From positions 1 through 43,389 of the forward strand of contig NZ_FOUY01000047.1 in the NCBI RefSeq assembly GCF_900115005.1: 43,389 bases of DNA, in the 5' to 3' direction. The notes beneath the pieces are model-generated. The model was not told the DNA's origin and searched no databases. It saw only the letters and a program-made list of their open reading frames with translations. Source of the DNA: Pseudonocardia ammonioxydans (GTDB taxonomy: Bacteria > Actinomycetota > Actinomycetes > Mycobacteriales > Pseudonocardiaceae). Below, piece by piece: positions 30,378 to 39,123 of the stretch; positions within the stretch are counted from its first letter, which is position 1; every line of letters begins with the position of its first letter. A program made the position numbers and the translations under genes.

Positions 30378-32266
30378 GTCGCCCCACCGCGGGGGTCTCG
30401 CTCGCGGGCGGCGAGGCGCTGCGCGAGCGGGTTGCGGGGCCCGAGCGCGGACACCGCCGACTGGCGGACCTGGGCGGTGGCCTCGGCGGCGTGAGCGCTG
30501 ATCGTCTCGGCGTCGCCTTCGCGGTACCAGGGCATCAGCTCCAGCAGCACCGGGCGGCGTCCGGCGGAGAGCAGGATGGCGTGGCGCTTGTCGAGCGAGC
30601 CCACGTCGGCGACGGTCATCACCGGCTTCTCGCGCATCGACGTCGACGTGGAGCCCCCGCCACGGCCGTACTGGTGGGAGTAGGTCGGCACCTCCAGCGG
30701 CCCGATGAGGTCGCTGATCCAGCGCGCGAACTCGGGGTCCTGCACTCCGGCGCCGACCAGCTTGATCGTGGCCGCCGACCACATCTTGTCCATCCCGGAC
30801 TTGCCCCAGACCGCGACACCCTGCTGGTAGGACTGCAGAAACGACAGAACCTGGATGCTCATCGACCCGAAGTAGGAGTACAGGTCGGGCAGGTTCGCGA
30901 TCGGGCACACGTTGGCGGCCTCGTCGAGCACCGGGCGCAGCGGGGGATCGAGTCGCCCGCCCTGGGCGGTCGCGGCCTGGGCGGCGATGCGCAGCAGGTG
31001 ATCGACCAAGGCGGCGACGACCGGAGCGCCGCTGCCGGCGCCTTCGCGGGTGAGCAGATAGACGGTGTCGCGGGGGACCGGGTTGCCGGAGCTGTCGGTC
31101 CGGTAGCCGACCAGGAACCGCCACGGGTCGAACTCCTCCACCGGAACCCGGGGCGGGTCCCGCCACGTCGAGGGCGGGGTGACCAGGCGGGCGACAGCCT
31201 CGGACTCCAGGGACCCGAGGGCCGTCAGCGCGGTCTCGAACAGGCCACCGCGCGTCTCGGCAGGGGCGTCCTGCAGCCCCCGAAGGCCCTCGGCGATCTC
31301 CTCAAAGCCGCTGTTCTCCAGCAGCTCGACCGGTTCATTGGCTTGGGTGGCCAGCCATGTGCGGACGTCGCGCAGGCTCTTGTCGGGGCTGCACGATGCC
31401 GCCAGGACGAGCTGGGTGAGCAGCCGCTCGGCGCCTCTGGTGAAGAAGGGGTTGGCGTCGTTGGAGTTGCCGGCACCGACGGTGCGGGAGAAGTGAGCGA
31501 CCAGATACCCGGCGTCGGCCAGGTCCTTGATGTCGGCGAGCGGGTTCCACCACCAGCTCTGCTCGACCCCGGCGATGCCTTGCGGGTCGGCGACGAAGGT
31601 GCGGCCCAGCTCGGCGCGCAGCCCAATGGTCAAGGTGTAGACGTCGACCTTGTTGCTGGTCGCGATGACCGGGCCGGGCGCGGAGAGGATCGCGGGCACC
31701 ACCTGGGCAGAGGTCTTGTTCGACCGCGGCCCGGCGATCTGGAGCATCACGTCTTCCTCGGAGGCATACAGCAGCCGTGACTCGCCGACGCCGCCGAGCC
31801 GGCGCCCCAGGCACAGCCCCAGGTCCCGGTTGTCGATGCGGTCGTGGCCGGCCAGGGACGGGCGCAGCTGCACTGCCCGCTTCTGCGCTGCACGACCGCG
31901 CATGTCGCGGGTGTCGCGGTGACCGGCCATCGCCGAGCGCGGTTCGCCCCGCCTGCCCGCGCGGGAACCGATCCAGACCCCGCCGCCGACGATGAGGCCG
32001 AGCAGGAGGGCCAGCCCCACGGCCAGCACGGACCAGAACACCGGGCGCGAGCCCTCGACTCCGATCAGGGGGTCGACGGTGCCCGTCCCGGCGGCGGAGA
32101 CCATCGCCCGCAGCGTCGGTCCCCCGAAGCTCGGGACGGCCTCGGCCGCGGCGGTGGCTGCTGTCCAGCAGCACGTCATCGCCGCGAACCTCGTACCGAG
32201 GACCCCGAGCCCGATCAGGGGGACGGCCAGCTGCTGCCACGGGATCGGCGCCGCAGGCGTACTCAT
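30374..32266 (-). CDS. TraG/VirD4-type coupling protein
   Basis: A 630-residue membrane ATPase linking the relaxosome to the secretion channel. Two N-terminal membrane segments (LAVPLIGLGVLGTRFAAMT and VLAVGLALLLGLIVGGGVWI). The nucleotide-binding domain has a Walker A-like IAGPRSNKTSAQ near residue 178, where Asn replaces the usual Gly before Lys-Thr, and a Walker B PVLDEAANV near 442. It also has TraG-like QVLSFLQSYQQG and DLIGPLEVP. ATG 32266 shares one base with the stop of the VirB4-like gene (TGATG); the DUF4913 gene overlaps its end. The Walker A change may weaken nucleotide binding or be a local variant. Confidence 0.85.
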   Translation of the reverse strand: MSTPAAPIPWQQLAVPLIGLGVLGTRFAAMTCCWTAATAAAEAVPSFGGPTLRAMVSAAGTGTVDPLIGVEGSRPVFWSVLAVGLALLLGLIVGGGVWIGSRAGRRGEPRSAMAGHRDTRDMRGRAAQKRAVQLRPSLAGHDRIDNRDLGLCLGRRLGGVGESRLLYASEEDVMLQIAGPRSNKTSAQVVPAILSAPGPVIATSNKVDVYTLTIGLRAELGRTFVADPQGIAGVEQSWWWNPLADIKDLADAGYLVAHFSRTVGAGNSNDANPFFTRGAERLLTQLVLAASCSPDKSLRDVRTWLATQANEPVELLENSGFEEIAEGLRGLQDAPAETRGGLFETALTALGSLESEAVARLVTPPSTWRDPPRVPVEEFDPWRFLVGYRTDSSGNPVPRDTVYLLTREGAGSGAPVVAALVDHLLRIAAQAATAQGGRLDPPLRPVLDEAANVCPIANLPDLYSYFGSMSIQVLSFLQSYQQGVAVWGKSGMDKMWSAATIKLVGAGVQDPEFARWISDLIGPLEVPTYSHQYGRGGGSTSTSMREKPVMTVADVGSLDKRHAILLSAGRRPVLLELMPWYREGDAETISAHAAEATAQVRQSAVSALGPRNPLAQRLAARERDPRGGAT

Positions 32267-33750
32267 CAGGCGTGTCCTGTGCGGGGCTGCCAGGCGGTGT
32301 CGGTGTTGTAGAGGTCGCGTTCGCTGGGCATCAGCGACAGGGCGACGGGCAGCCCCATCCGTTCACCGGACTTGATCAGGTACCGGCCGCGGCCGGGGTG
32401 GGTGCTGCCGGTCATCCAGGTCGGCGGCGCGGCCCAGGCCCGCACCATCGCGGCCTCGGATGCGGTGAGCGGGCTGATCTCGTTGATCGCGGCGAGTTCC
32501 TTGTCGGCCATGCCGCCGAGCACCATGACGCCGTTGCGTTGGGCCATGCCGCGGGCCTTGGCTCGGTCGGCCTCGGTGGGCAGCGCCTCGAGGTCGTCGA
32601 GGGAGTGGGTGACCTGCGCGGAGATCTCGCCGCGGTGGCGGCCCAGGCGGGTGACCCGGTCGGAGCGTTCCACCAGCCCGGGGGCGACGCGCAGCGCGCG
32701 CCAGAGCTCGTCCTGGATGCGGAAGATGTTGCGGTGCCGGCCCGTCGCCGCCGAGCCGTCGATGACCGCGGCCGCCCACGCCCAGGACGAGAGCATCGCT
32801 GCGGCCACGACTTCGTCCTCGTCGTCGTCGAGGGCGGAGATGTCCAGCGACAACGCCGGGGTGTCGAGGTCGGCCGTGATCGAGGACTGGCGGTCGAACA
32901 GGCCCCGGATCGCGCCGGCGCAGAGCAGCTCCAAGGTGTTGACCAGGTCCCGGGCGTCGCGGCGGAAGGCCAGCTTGGAGTCGCAGGCAGCGATGTCGAG
33001 CAGCAGCGCGGGCGGGCTGACCAGGATCCGCACGACGTCGGGGATGATCGGCTCCTCGCCGTCGGCGGCGCCATCGACGCACAGGTCGAGTGCGGCACCG
33101 AGCAGACGCCGTTCGGTCACGTTGATCTCGGCGCGGCGCACAATGACCACGAGCGCTTCGAGCAGCGACAGCCGTCGGGCACGGATGGTTTCCGCCAGCC
33201 GGGCGTGTTCGTCGCCGCTGGTCTGGGCGAGCGCGGCCCGCAGGGGGCCGGCGTCGAGCGGGTTGAGCGAGTGCAGGCCCCGCCCGATCCGCCACACGCG
33301 TCCGTCGAGGTGCTCGACCAGGCGGGTGTACTCGCCCTTGACATCACCGGGGACCACGGCGGTGAACCCGAACGCGACCAGCCCGGTCATCAGGCGTTTC
33401 ACGATCGTCGACTTGCCGATGCCGGGCTGGCCCTGGATCCACATGCCGGTGTTGGACACCAGCCCCTGGCGCAGCCACTCCGCCGGGTCGAGTCCCACGG
33501 GCTCGGCGGTGTGCATGTGGTGGCCGATGGGCACCCCGGGCGGTGCCGCACCCGAGCTGACCGCGAACGGGAACATCCCGCACACCTGGGTGGTGGTGCC
33601 CTGCCACATCACCCCGGGCTCGGCGCTCGCCGCCCGCCCGGCGCCGGGCAGCGCCCACCCCAGGGCCCGGGGCACCGGGCGACCGCGGTACGGGGCACCG
33701 GGGTCGAACTGCTGCTGCTGCTGCTGCGGGGGCAGGGAAATCGTGGTCAC
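32266..33750 (-). CDS. VirB4/TraC-like transfer ATPase
   Basis: A 494-residue soluble ATPase, probably powering channel assembly. GTG 33750 with AGGAG upstream is preferred over the in-frame ATG at 33786. A poly-Gln run (six or more Gln) lies at residues 8-13. Next: MWIQGQPGIGKSTIVKRL with Walker A near residue 106, AVVPGDVKGEYTRL, and the Walker B region IQDELWRAL near 343. Also a VirB4-like motif, NGVMVLGGMADKELAAI. It is shorter than classical VirB4 because the N-terminal part is encoded separately in the SCO6880-type protein, a split typical of actinobacterial systems. Confidence 0.8.
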   Translation of the reverse strand: MTTISLPPQQQQQQFDPGAPYRGRPVPRALGWALPGAGRAASAEPGVMWQGTTTQVCGMFPFAVSSGAAPPGVPIGHHMHTAEPVGLDPAEWLRQGLVSNTGMWIQGQPGIGKSTIVKRLMTGLVAFGFTAVVPGDVKGEYTRLVEHLDGRVWRIGRGLHSLNPLDAGPLRAALAQTSGDEHARLAETIRARRLSLLEALVVIVRRAEINVTERRLLGAALDLCVDGAADGEEPIIPDVVRILVSPPALLLDIAACDSKLAFRRDARDLVNTLELLCAGAIRGLFDRQSSITADLDTPALSLDISALDDDEDEVVAAAMLSSWAWAAAVIDGSAATGRHRNIFRIQDELWRALRVAPGLVERSDRVTRLGRHRGEISAQVTHSLDDLEALPTEADRAKARGMAQRNGVMVLGGMADKELAAINEISPLTASEAAMVRAWAAPPTWMTGSTHPGRGRYLIKSGERMGLPVALSLMPSERDLYNTDTAWQPRTGHA

Positions 33751-33793
33751 GGAAGGCTCCTGGTCAGGCAGGTGGACGAGGCGCACCGGTGGG

Positions 33794-35260
33794 TCATTTG
33801 CGGGGGCGGCGGGCCAGCTCGGCAGGGTTGATCCCGAGACCGAGGGAGGCGGCGAAGCCGGTGATCTGCGCGCCGCGCAGGCGCCGCAGCCGCACCTTGG
33901 CCTGCCCGGCGCGCTGTTCGACGTCGGCGGTCGCGGCGGGCATCTGCTCGGCGTCGAAGACGGTGGTGGTCACGTAGAGGGTGAACCGGCCGACGCCGGC
34001 GCCTTCGGCCTCTTCGCGGGCGCTCTGCACCGCGCGTGAGAGATCGTCGCGGTCACGTTGGGTTTCGTCGCGCTTGGTCTTGTGCGCCCACATCCGACGG
34101 ACCTGGGTGTTGGTGATCTCGCGCTCGACCTCGTCGGCGGCGGCGCCGGCCGAGAGCGGCTCGTAGAGCAGGGTCACCCGCCGCGCGAACGGGCCCGCGG
34201 CCAGCAGCGGCACCAGCACGCGGTCCATCACCGACTGGCGAGGTGCCTCGACCATCGCCCACGACACGGACAACCCCGAGTCGTGCTGCCAGTGGTCCCA
34301 GCTCTCCTGGAAGCTGACCGGGCCCGCCTCGGACCAGCGCAGCAGCTCGTCGGAGTGCTCGTCGTAGTCGGTCAGGTCCGAGCGACTGGCCGGGTCGTAG
34401 GCGACCCGCAGCCGCCCGGTCAGCCAGGCCGCCGTCGCGCGGCCGCGCACCGCGACGCCCGCCATGGACAGGTGGGACTCCAGTCCGGGCAGCCAGCGGG
34501 TCACCTCGGCGACACCGGCGGCCAGATCCGGCGGTCGGGGGGTGGCCAGGGCCGGGTCGAAGGTCACCGACACCCGGCAGTCGACCTCGGCGGACGAGGA
34601 CGGGGCGGTGGCGGCGAGCTCGGCCATGACCGCTTGCGCGGAGGCCGGGGCGCGCGGGTCGATGCGATCGTTGACGTAGTCGCGCAGGGTGGTGCCCCCG
34701 GTCGGGGACGTGTCGACGGTGACCGCGACGTGGCGGATCATCGGCTGGTATCCCAGGTCGGCCAGGAACGCGCCCCAGTTCGCGACCCAGGCGTCGGCCT
34801 GGCCCTGGTCGGCCAGGTCCAGCCCGACCGGCGAGACCCGCAGCACCGCGGTCAGCCATCCGGTCCGGCGGTCCCAGAGCAGGCCCTGCTTGCCGCCGCG
34901 CCCGTCATCGGTGGACAACGGCACGATCGGCCCCATCGGGCCGGGTAGATCGTGGCGGCGCAGGTGGTCGGTGACCATCCCACCGGTGCGTTCGGTCCAG
35001 CCGGCCGCCTTGCTGCGGGTGAAACGCAGACGTCGCATAACCACATCCGAAAGTGAGCTACCACCGATTTTGATGACCACGGCGCCGATCACGAGGGCGC
35101 CGAGGACCAGGGCGACCGCGCCTGCCCGGCCGGAGAAGTTCAGCACCGTGACGGGGATGGAGATCGCGAGGAAGACGGTCACCGTCTGGCCGGTGCTGAG
35201 CTGTCCGATACCGAACCCGCGGGGCGGGCGCCAGTTCCCGTAGGTGCGGGGCGCCGTCAC
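33794..35260 (-). CDS. SCO6880-family transfer protein
   Basis: A 488-residue protein, ATG 35260, overlapping the VirB6-like gene by 4 nt. Two membrane segments at about 27-65 (VTVFLAISIPVTVLNFSGRA; VALVLGALVIGAVVIKIG). The cytoplasmic region with LWDRRTGWLTAVLRVSPVGL and SESWDHWQHDSGL-like parts resembles SCO6880 and the N-terminal domain of VirB4. It likely pairs with the separate ATPase at 32266 to make a VirB4 equivalent, with PrgI-like membrane segments in front. Confidence 0.8.
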   Translation of the reverse strand: MTAPRTYGNWRPPRGFGIGQLSTGQTVTVFLAISIPVTVLNFSGRAGAVALVLGALVIGAVVIKIGGSSLSDVVMRRLRFTRSKAAGWTERTGGMVTDHLRRHDLPGPMGPIVPLSTDDGRGGKQGLLWDRRTGWLTAVLRVSPVGLDLADQGQADAWVANWGAFLADLGYQPMIRHVAVTVDTSPTGGTTLRDYVNDRIDPRAPASAQAVMAELAATAPSSSAEVDCRVSVTFDPALATPRPPDLAAGVAEVTRWLPGLESHLSMAGVAVRGRATAAWLTGRLRVAYDPASRSDLTDYDEHSDELLRWSEAGPVSFQESWDHWQHDSGLSVSWAMVEAPRQSVMDRVLVPLLAAGPFARRVTLLYEPLSAGAAADEVEREITNTQVRRMWAHKTKRDETQRDRDDLSRAVQSAREEAEGAGVGRFTLYVTTTVFDAEQMPAATADVEQRAGQAKVRLRRLRGAQITGFAASLGLGINPAELARRPRK

Positions 35261-36618
35261 TGGTTACCTCCCTGTCCGGCCGGTCCGGCACCGTCCGGTC
35301 CCTTGCTCGGTGCTGCGCCGCCGAGGTCCTGTGGCGGCGAGGCGAAGTTGTCGGCGGCAGCCCGGCCCTTCTGCGCCGCGTTCCCGGCCGCCGCAGCTGC
35401 GGCGCCCGCGGGGCCGGCTGCTGCGGCGGCGCCACCGGCTGCCGCGCCGCCGGCGGCACCGGCCCCGGCCGCGCCACCGGTGGCGCCACCGGCGGCTTGG
35501 CCTGCTGCGGTCCCTGCTGCCGTTCCTCCTGCGGGGGTTCCTCCTCGCGCCGCCGCAGCGCTGGACGATCCACCACCCGGTGTGCCCCCGTTCTGCTTCG
35601 AGGAGGACGAGGAATCGCCCTTCCACGCCCAGGAAGGAGGTGGGCGGCCAGCCGATCCGCCGCCGCCCCCGGGGGAACCACCGGAGCCCTGTCCGCTCGC
35701 ACCGCCGGACCCACCGGGGGGAAGCGCCTTCTGGGTGGAGGCGGCGCCCTGGGCCCACCCCGGAGAGCTACCGGGACCGGTCATCTCCTGGCGGCGCGAG
35801 GAACCGAGCGCGCCCATCGACACCGCGCCGGTCGCAGCACCGGCGATCACGCCGCCGACCGAGCCGCCGCCGCCGACCCCTGCCTGGGCCCAGCTGAAGA
35901 ACTTCATCGCTGCGGGCAGCGCGATCACTGCGATGAGCAGGACCACGATCCCGGTCAGCACGGCGACGAAGTCCTCGCCCTCAGCGACCAGCCCCAGCCC
36001 GATCGCGTAGATCAGCGCCGCCAACGGCTTGTAGACCACCAGGCCGATCAGCCAGGCCACCATCGTGGGCAGCCAGCGGCGCGTGGCGTTGGTCAGCACT
36101 CCCGCCGCTGCCAGCGGCAGCAACGCGACGAGAACCAGGATCGCGGCCTGCCGGAACAGCAGGATGAGCCACTGGATCAGCCCCAGGCCCACCATGGCCA
36201 GCGCCACAACCAATTTCAGGCTAGGAACGATCGGTGCGTGAGTGAATGTGTTGTTGACCTGTTCGCCGAACGCCGGGAGCGTGTTTTCGAGCAGCGTGCG
36301 TGACAGCTCGTCCGCCATGTCGAGAGCAAGATTGAGCGCCAGTAGGGCAGTGGCGTTCACGACGGCGAACTTCAACAGGCCGAGGCCGACCTCAACCAGT
36401 GGTTCCCGCCGACCCGAGATCATTAGGCGGCCGAGCTGTGTCAGCATCGACACCGCCAGAATCAGCATGGCGATGGGGCCGACGAAATCGCTCACCGCAC
36501 GCACCTGTGTGACCTGCTCCAGCGGAGACGGCACCAGCAGCCACCAGGTCATCAACATGCCCAGAAGCTCGCCGGCCGCACCCCCGAAGTCGTCGGCCAA
36601 GGACTCGATTACGAACAT
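35257..36618 (-). CDS. VirB6/TrbL-like channel protein
   Basis: A 453-residue polytopic membrane protein, ATG 36618. At least six hydrophobic segments between about residues 15 and 250 (FVGPIAMLILAVSMLTQLGR; FRQAAILVLVALLPLAAAGV; FVAVLTGIVVLLIAVIALPA). They are followed by a 190-residue Gly/Ser/Ala/Pro-rich cytosolic tail. This topology and place in the operon match VirB6-like inner-membrane channels. The tail is low-complexity with long Ala-Gly runs. Overlaps the SCO6880 gene (ATGA). Confidence 0.8.
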   Translation of the reverse strand: MFVIESLADDFGGAAGELLGMLMTWWLLVPSPLEQVTQVRAVSDFVGPIAMLILAVSMLTQLGRLMISGRREPLVEVGLGLLKFAVVNATALLALNLALDMADELSRTLLENTLPAFGEQVNNTFTHAPIVPSLKLVVALAMVGLGLIQWLILLFRQAAILVLVALLPLAAAGVLTNATRRWLPTMVAWLIGLVVYKPLAALIYAIGLGLVAEGEDFVAVLTGIVVLLIAVIALPAAMKFFSWAQAGVGGGGSVGGVIAGAATGAVSMGALGSSRRQEMTGPGSSPGWAQGAASTQKALPPGGSGGASGQGSGGSPGGGGGSAGRPPPSWAWKGDSSSSSKQNGGTPGGGSSSAAAARGGTPAGGTAAGTAAGQAAGGATGGAAGAGAAGGAAAGGAAAAAGPAGAAAAAAGNAAQKGRAAADNFASPPQDLGGAAPSKGPDGAGPAGQGGNQ

Positions 36619-36654
36619 GCGTGTGCGCGATCCTCGTCAATCAGATGAAGGAGG

Positions 36655-36963
36655 TTATACGACGAGCTCGAAAATTGACGGGAGCGCCCCCATGACCGCG
36701 ATCCCGAGAAGTACCATTCCGATCTTTTCGATGCCGCTGACCGCGTAGCCGCTGCGGTTCTTCGCCCCGGCCATGATCAGCCCGACGCCAATGAGGCCGG
36801 CGCCTACGGCGAGGACGAGCAGTACGCCCTTCATCGTGGCGATGATGGTGTTGGCATTCTCCCCGAGTTTGCCGGGCAGCTGGCCAGGGTCCGGATTCGG
36901 GATAAGCGGGGGCGGGCTCTGCGGCAGGGAGTAGACGTCGAGGACGCTGAGGAGTTGAGACAC
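36655..36963 (-). CDS. VirB2-like small membrane protein
   Basis: A 102-residue protein from GTG 36963 (GGAG 9 nt upstream); the in-frame extension to 37044 overlaps the previous gene. A Pro-rich N terminus (LPQSPPPLIPNPDPGQLPGK) is followed by two membrane segments (about 47-68, MKGVLLVLAVGAGLIGVGLI; 81-99, IGMVLLGIAVMGALPSIF) joined by a basic loop. Topology and its place before VirB6 suggest a pilin-like subunit or channel component. The similarity is to topology, not sequence. Confidence 0.6.
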   Translation of the reverse strand: MSQLLSVLDVYSLPQSPPPLIPNPDPGQLPGKLGENANTIIATMKGVLLVLAVGAGLIGVGLIMAGAKNRSGYAVSGIEKIGMVLLGIAVMGALPSIFELVV

Positions 36964-36997
36964 GGCAAGGCGCTCCGGAAGTGAAGGTGGCTGCTGC

Positions 36998-37480
36998 TCA
37001 GGCGGTGCGGGATCGGTGGCCGCTGTTCTGTTTGATGACTTCACCGACCAGCGCCCGAAGGGCCTTGGCGAAGGTGCGGACCCCCTTCGGGAGGTCCTGC
37101 TCGGCCTCGGTGAGCACGGTCGCGGCCCTGTCGTGGGGCGACTCGACGTCGCGCCAGTCGGCGACCAGTGGGATCCGGACGACCGAGCTCACGTACGGCT
37201 CGGTGATGTGCACCTTGTTCTGCGTGTTCGGCCCCCAGGCCGCGTTCGGCACGTCGTCGACGATCGCGAGAACCGGCGGTGGAGCAGTGGCCGGGGTGTA
37301 CTGCAGCGCGCGCTGAGCGGAGTGCAACGAGTTCGACGTCGAACGGCACACGAGCACGTGCACGGGACGCTGGGCGCGGTAGATCCCGGCGTCGTAACCA
37401 TGGAGTGCTACAGCGAGCAGAGTTGTACCGACTCCACCCAGAACACCCGCCACGATCGGAGGTTCGAGCACGTCTGTCAC
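36998..37480 (-). CDS. ParA-like protein with degenerate P-loop
   Basis: A 160-residue protein, first in the transfer operon; GTG 37480 follows GAGGACG. It starts VLEPPIVAGVLGGVGTTLLA: a ParA-type deviant P-loop (GGVGTT) without the signature Lys. Next come strands VHVLVCRSTSNSLHSAQRAL and PPPVLAIVDDVPNAAWG, and an ending like EVIKQNSG. It is a short ParA/MinD-fold protein, perhaps a non-hydrolysing regulator or positioner of the channel. The larger MinD-like ATPase at 42751-43389 could be a partner. Function is inferred from fold hints only. Confidence 0.6.
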   Translation of the reverse strand: MTDVLEPPIVAGVLGGVGTTLLAVALHGYDAGIYRAQRPVHVLVCRSTSNSLHSAQRALQYTPATAPPPVLAIVDDVPNAAWGPNTQNKVHITEPYVSSVVRIPLVADWRDVESPHDRAATVLTEAEQDLPKGVRTFAKALRALVGEVIKQNSGHRSRTA

Positions 37481-37522
37481 CGTCCTCAGACTGACGATTT
37501 TCAGGCCGCGGATAGACTACAC

Positions 37523-37555
37523 TTCGTATCTTCTTGGAAGGCAAGATGATACGAA
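37523..37555. promoter_or_regulatory. Palindromic promoter-like element P3
   Basis: TTCGTATC (37523-37530) and GATACGAA (37548-37555) are exact complements, 17 nt apart: the third copy of the GTATC-N-GATAC element. Between divergent genes: GATACG on each strand is a plausible -10 for the transfer operon (reverse) and for the 37574 gene (forward). Confidence 0.6.
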
Positions 37556-37573
37556 TCTTGTGGGGGGTCCGAC

Positions 37574-38173
37574 GTGTCTCTGATTGAGTCCGGCCCGGAG
37601 GGCACACCGCGGGGGCGGCTGCGCAACCTCGGACGCTGGGCAGGTGTCGGCATCGCCGTCGGTCTGCTCGTCGGCGGCATGTACGCGGCATGTGTCCCCG
37701 GCCAGCACGATCCAGCAACGCCCGATGAGGGGGCGGGCGCCGCACCGACCGCCGGGCCCCACGCAGCCCCGGACCGCGACCCGTTGACGACCGCGCGCCG
37801 CTGGTTGGAAGCCTCCCGGACGGTGAGCTTCACCGACCCGCGTCCGGTCACCTGGACCGAGCGGGTCGCGCCGGTGCTGACCGGTGCCGCCGCGGCGGGC
37901 AACACCGCCACGGCGCAGAACCCCGCGACCGGGGCAGGGTGGGAGCAGCTGGTCACCGACCGGTGCAGCACCACGGTCGGCGACATCGGCGCGGTGATTC
38001 CTCCCGAGGCCCCGCGCAGCGACCGCCAGGTCTATGTCCAGGTGACCGGGACCGTGCGGACCGGGTGCGAGGTCGCCGACGGGCTGGTAGCGCCCCCGGA
38101 ACACACCGCCGCCACCGTGGCGCTCACCCTTGAGCCCGATGGCCTGTGGCGCGTCAGCGAACGGCTGTACTGA
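37574..38173 (+). CDS. Membrane-anchored transfer protein, VirB8/TcpC-like topology
   Basis: A 199-residue protein from GTG 37574 (GGGGGG upstream). A short cytosolic N terminus, one membrane segment (about 21-40, RWAGVGIAVGLLVGGMYAAC), then an extracytoplasmic domain. The domain begins with a helix (LTTARRWLEASRTV) and ends in strands (VYVQVTGTVRTGCEVADGLV; AATVALTLEPDGLWRVSERL). This plan is that of NTF2-like VirB8/TcpC assembly factors. It is divergent from the transfer operon and controlled from P3. Confidence 0.6.
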   Translation: MSLIESGPEGTPRGRLRNLGRWAGVGIAVGLLVGGMYAACVPGQHDPATPDEGAGAAPTAGPHAAPDRDPLTTARRWLEASRTVSFTDPRPVTWTERVAPVLTGAAAAGNTATAQNPATGAGWEQLVTDRCSTTVGDIGAVIPPEAPRSDRQVYVQVTGTVRTGCEVADGLVAPPEHTAATVALTLEPDGLWRVSERLY

Positions 38174-38206
38174 GCGCACCGCCTCACCAGCGACGACCGG
38201 GCGAGC

Positions 38207-39100
38207 TCACTGTGTTCCGGCGCCGCCGGTCAACGAAGCCGAGTCCGCGGCGTTGTAGATGGTGCGGGCGGCATCGTCGAACAGCGGGGAGACCAGGGAC
38301 GTGTCGTCGCCACCGGAGACCACGCCGACGAGCTGACCGCGTCCGTCGGCCGCGTCCGGGCCGGCCAGCCACGGCCCCCCGGAGGCTCCCTCGGTCATGT
38401 CGCAGTCCAGCGCGAGCACCCGCCCGGCGGGCTGGCCGGGTTCGCGGGCGAAGTCCTCGACCGCGGCCGAGCCGATGCAGCCGCGCAGCGACTGGCCGTC
38501 ATAGCTGCCCAGCGCGGGATAGCCGAGCGCGGCGACCTCGACCTGCTCGCCGACCGTCCAGCGGATCCCCTGGGCGCCGAGGACCTGCTCGGGTAGGCGG
38601 CCCTCGCGCGGCAGCAGGGACACGAACGCGAAGTCCGTGTCGGCGGCGACGTCCTCGATCGGGGAGTTGGCCTGCTGCCACGCCGGCGGCAGGTAGGCGG
38701 TGTCGACCGCCCACCGCCCGTAGGGCTCCTCCCCGCCGGCCCAGCCGGGAATGAAGTGCGCGCCGTCGAGCCGCCAGGCTCCATCGAGCCACACACAGTG
38801 CGCCGCAGTGGCCAGCAGCCGTCGCGACTGCGAGGCGACCACCGCGGCCGAACACTGGTGACGGCCGCCGTCGACGACCAGGACCCCGACCGAGGACGCC
38901 GAGAGCCCCCCGACGATCGGGCCCGCCTGCCCCCGTACCGGCGGCCCCTCACCTGGACCGTCACCGGCCGGGCGCGGGACGGTCGCCTCGAGGGCCGCCA
39001 CCCGCGGCCCAGGCGGGGAGTCGGCGGCGGGGAGCACGCACGCCAGCGTCACGGCCACCACCGCGGCCACCGGCAGCGTGCTCATCCTGCGGATCTTCAT
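38207..39100 (-). CDS. Secreted trypsin-like serine protease
   Basis: A 297-residue exported protein; signal peptide at about 1-27 (LPVAAVVAVTLACVLPAADS). S1-type catalytic triad visible: His in LATAAHCVWL, Asp in ADTDFAFVSL, Ser in TEGASGGPWLAG. One disulphide-type Cys pair with the CIGSA and DCDMT regions. It probably acts outside the membrane, processing surface or channel proteins. Follows the Rpf-like gene by 23 nt and is co-transcribed with it and the GH16 gene. Surface-exposure gene in a transfer element is unusual but fits wall remodelling. Confidence 0.85.
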   Translation of the reverse strand: MKIRRMSTLPVAAVVAVTLACVLPAADSPPGPRVAALEATVPRPAGDGPGEGPPVRGQAGPIVGGLSASSVGVLVVDGGRHQCSAAVVASQSRRLLATAAHCVWLDGAWRLDGAHFIPGWAGGEEPYGRWAVDTAYLPPAWQQANSPIEDVAADTDFAFVSLLPREGRLPEQVLGAQGIRWTVGEQVEVAALGYPALGSYDGQSLRGCIGSAAVEDFAREPGQPAGRVLALDCDMTEGASGGPWLAGPDAADGRGQLVGVVSGGDDTSLVSPLFDDAARTIYNAADSASLTGGAGTQ

Positions 39101-39123
39101 CAGGAACGTCCGGGCGGAGGTGA

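Noticed and set aside
32272..34039. Long forward frames over the VirB4-like and SCO6880 genes
   Set aside because: Antisense to genes with clear Walker motifs and membrane segments; composition typical of GC shadows.
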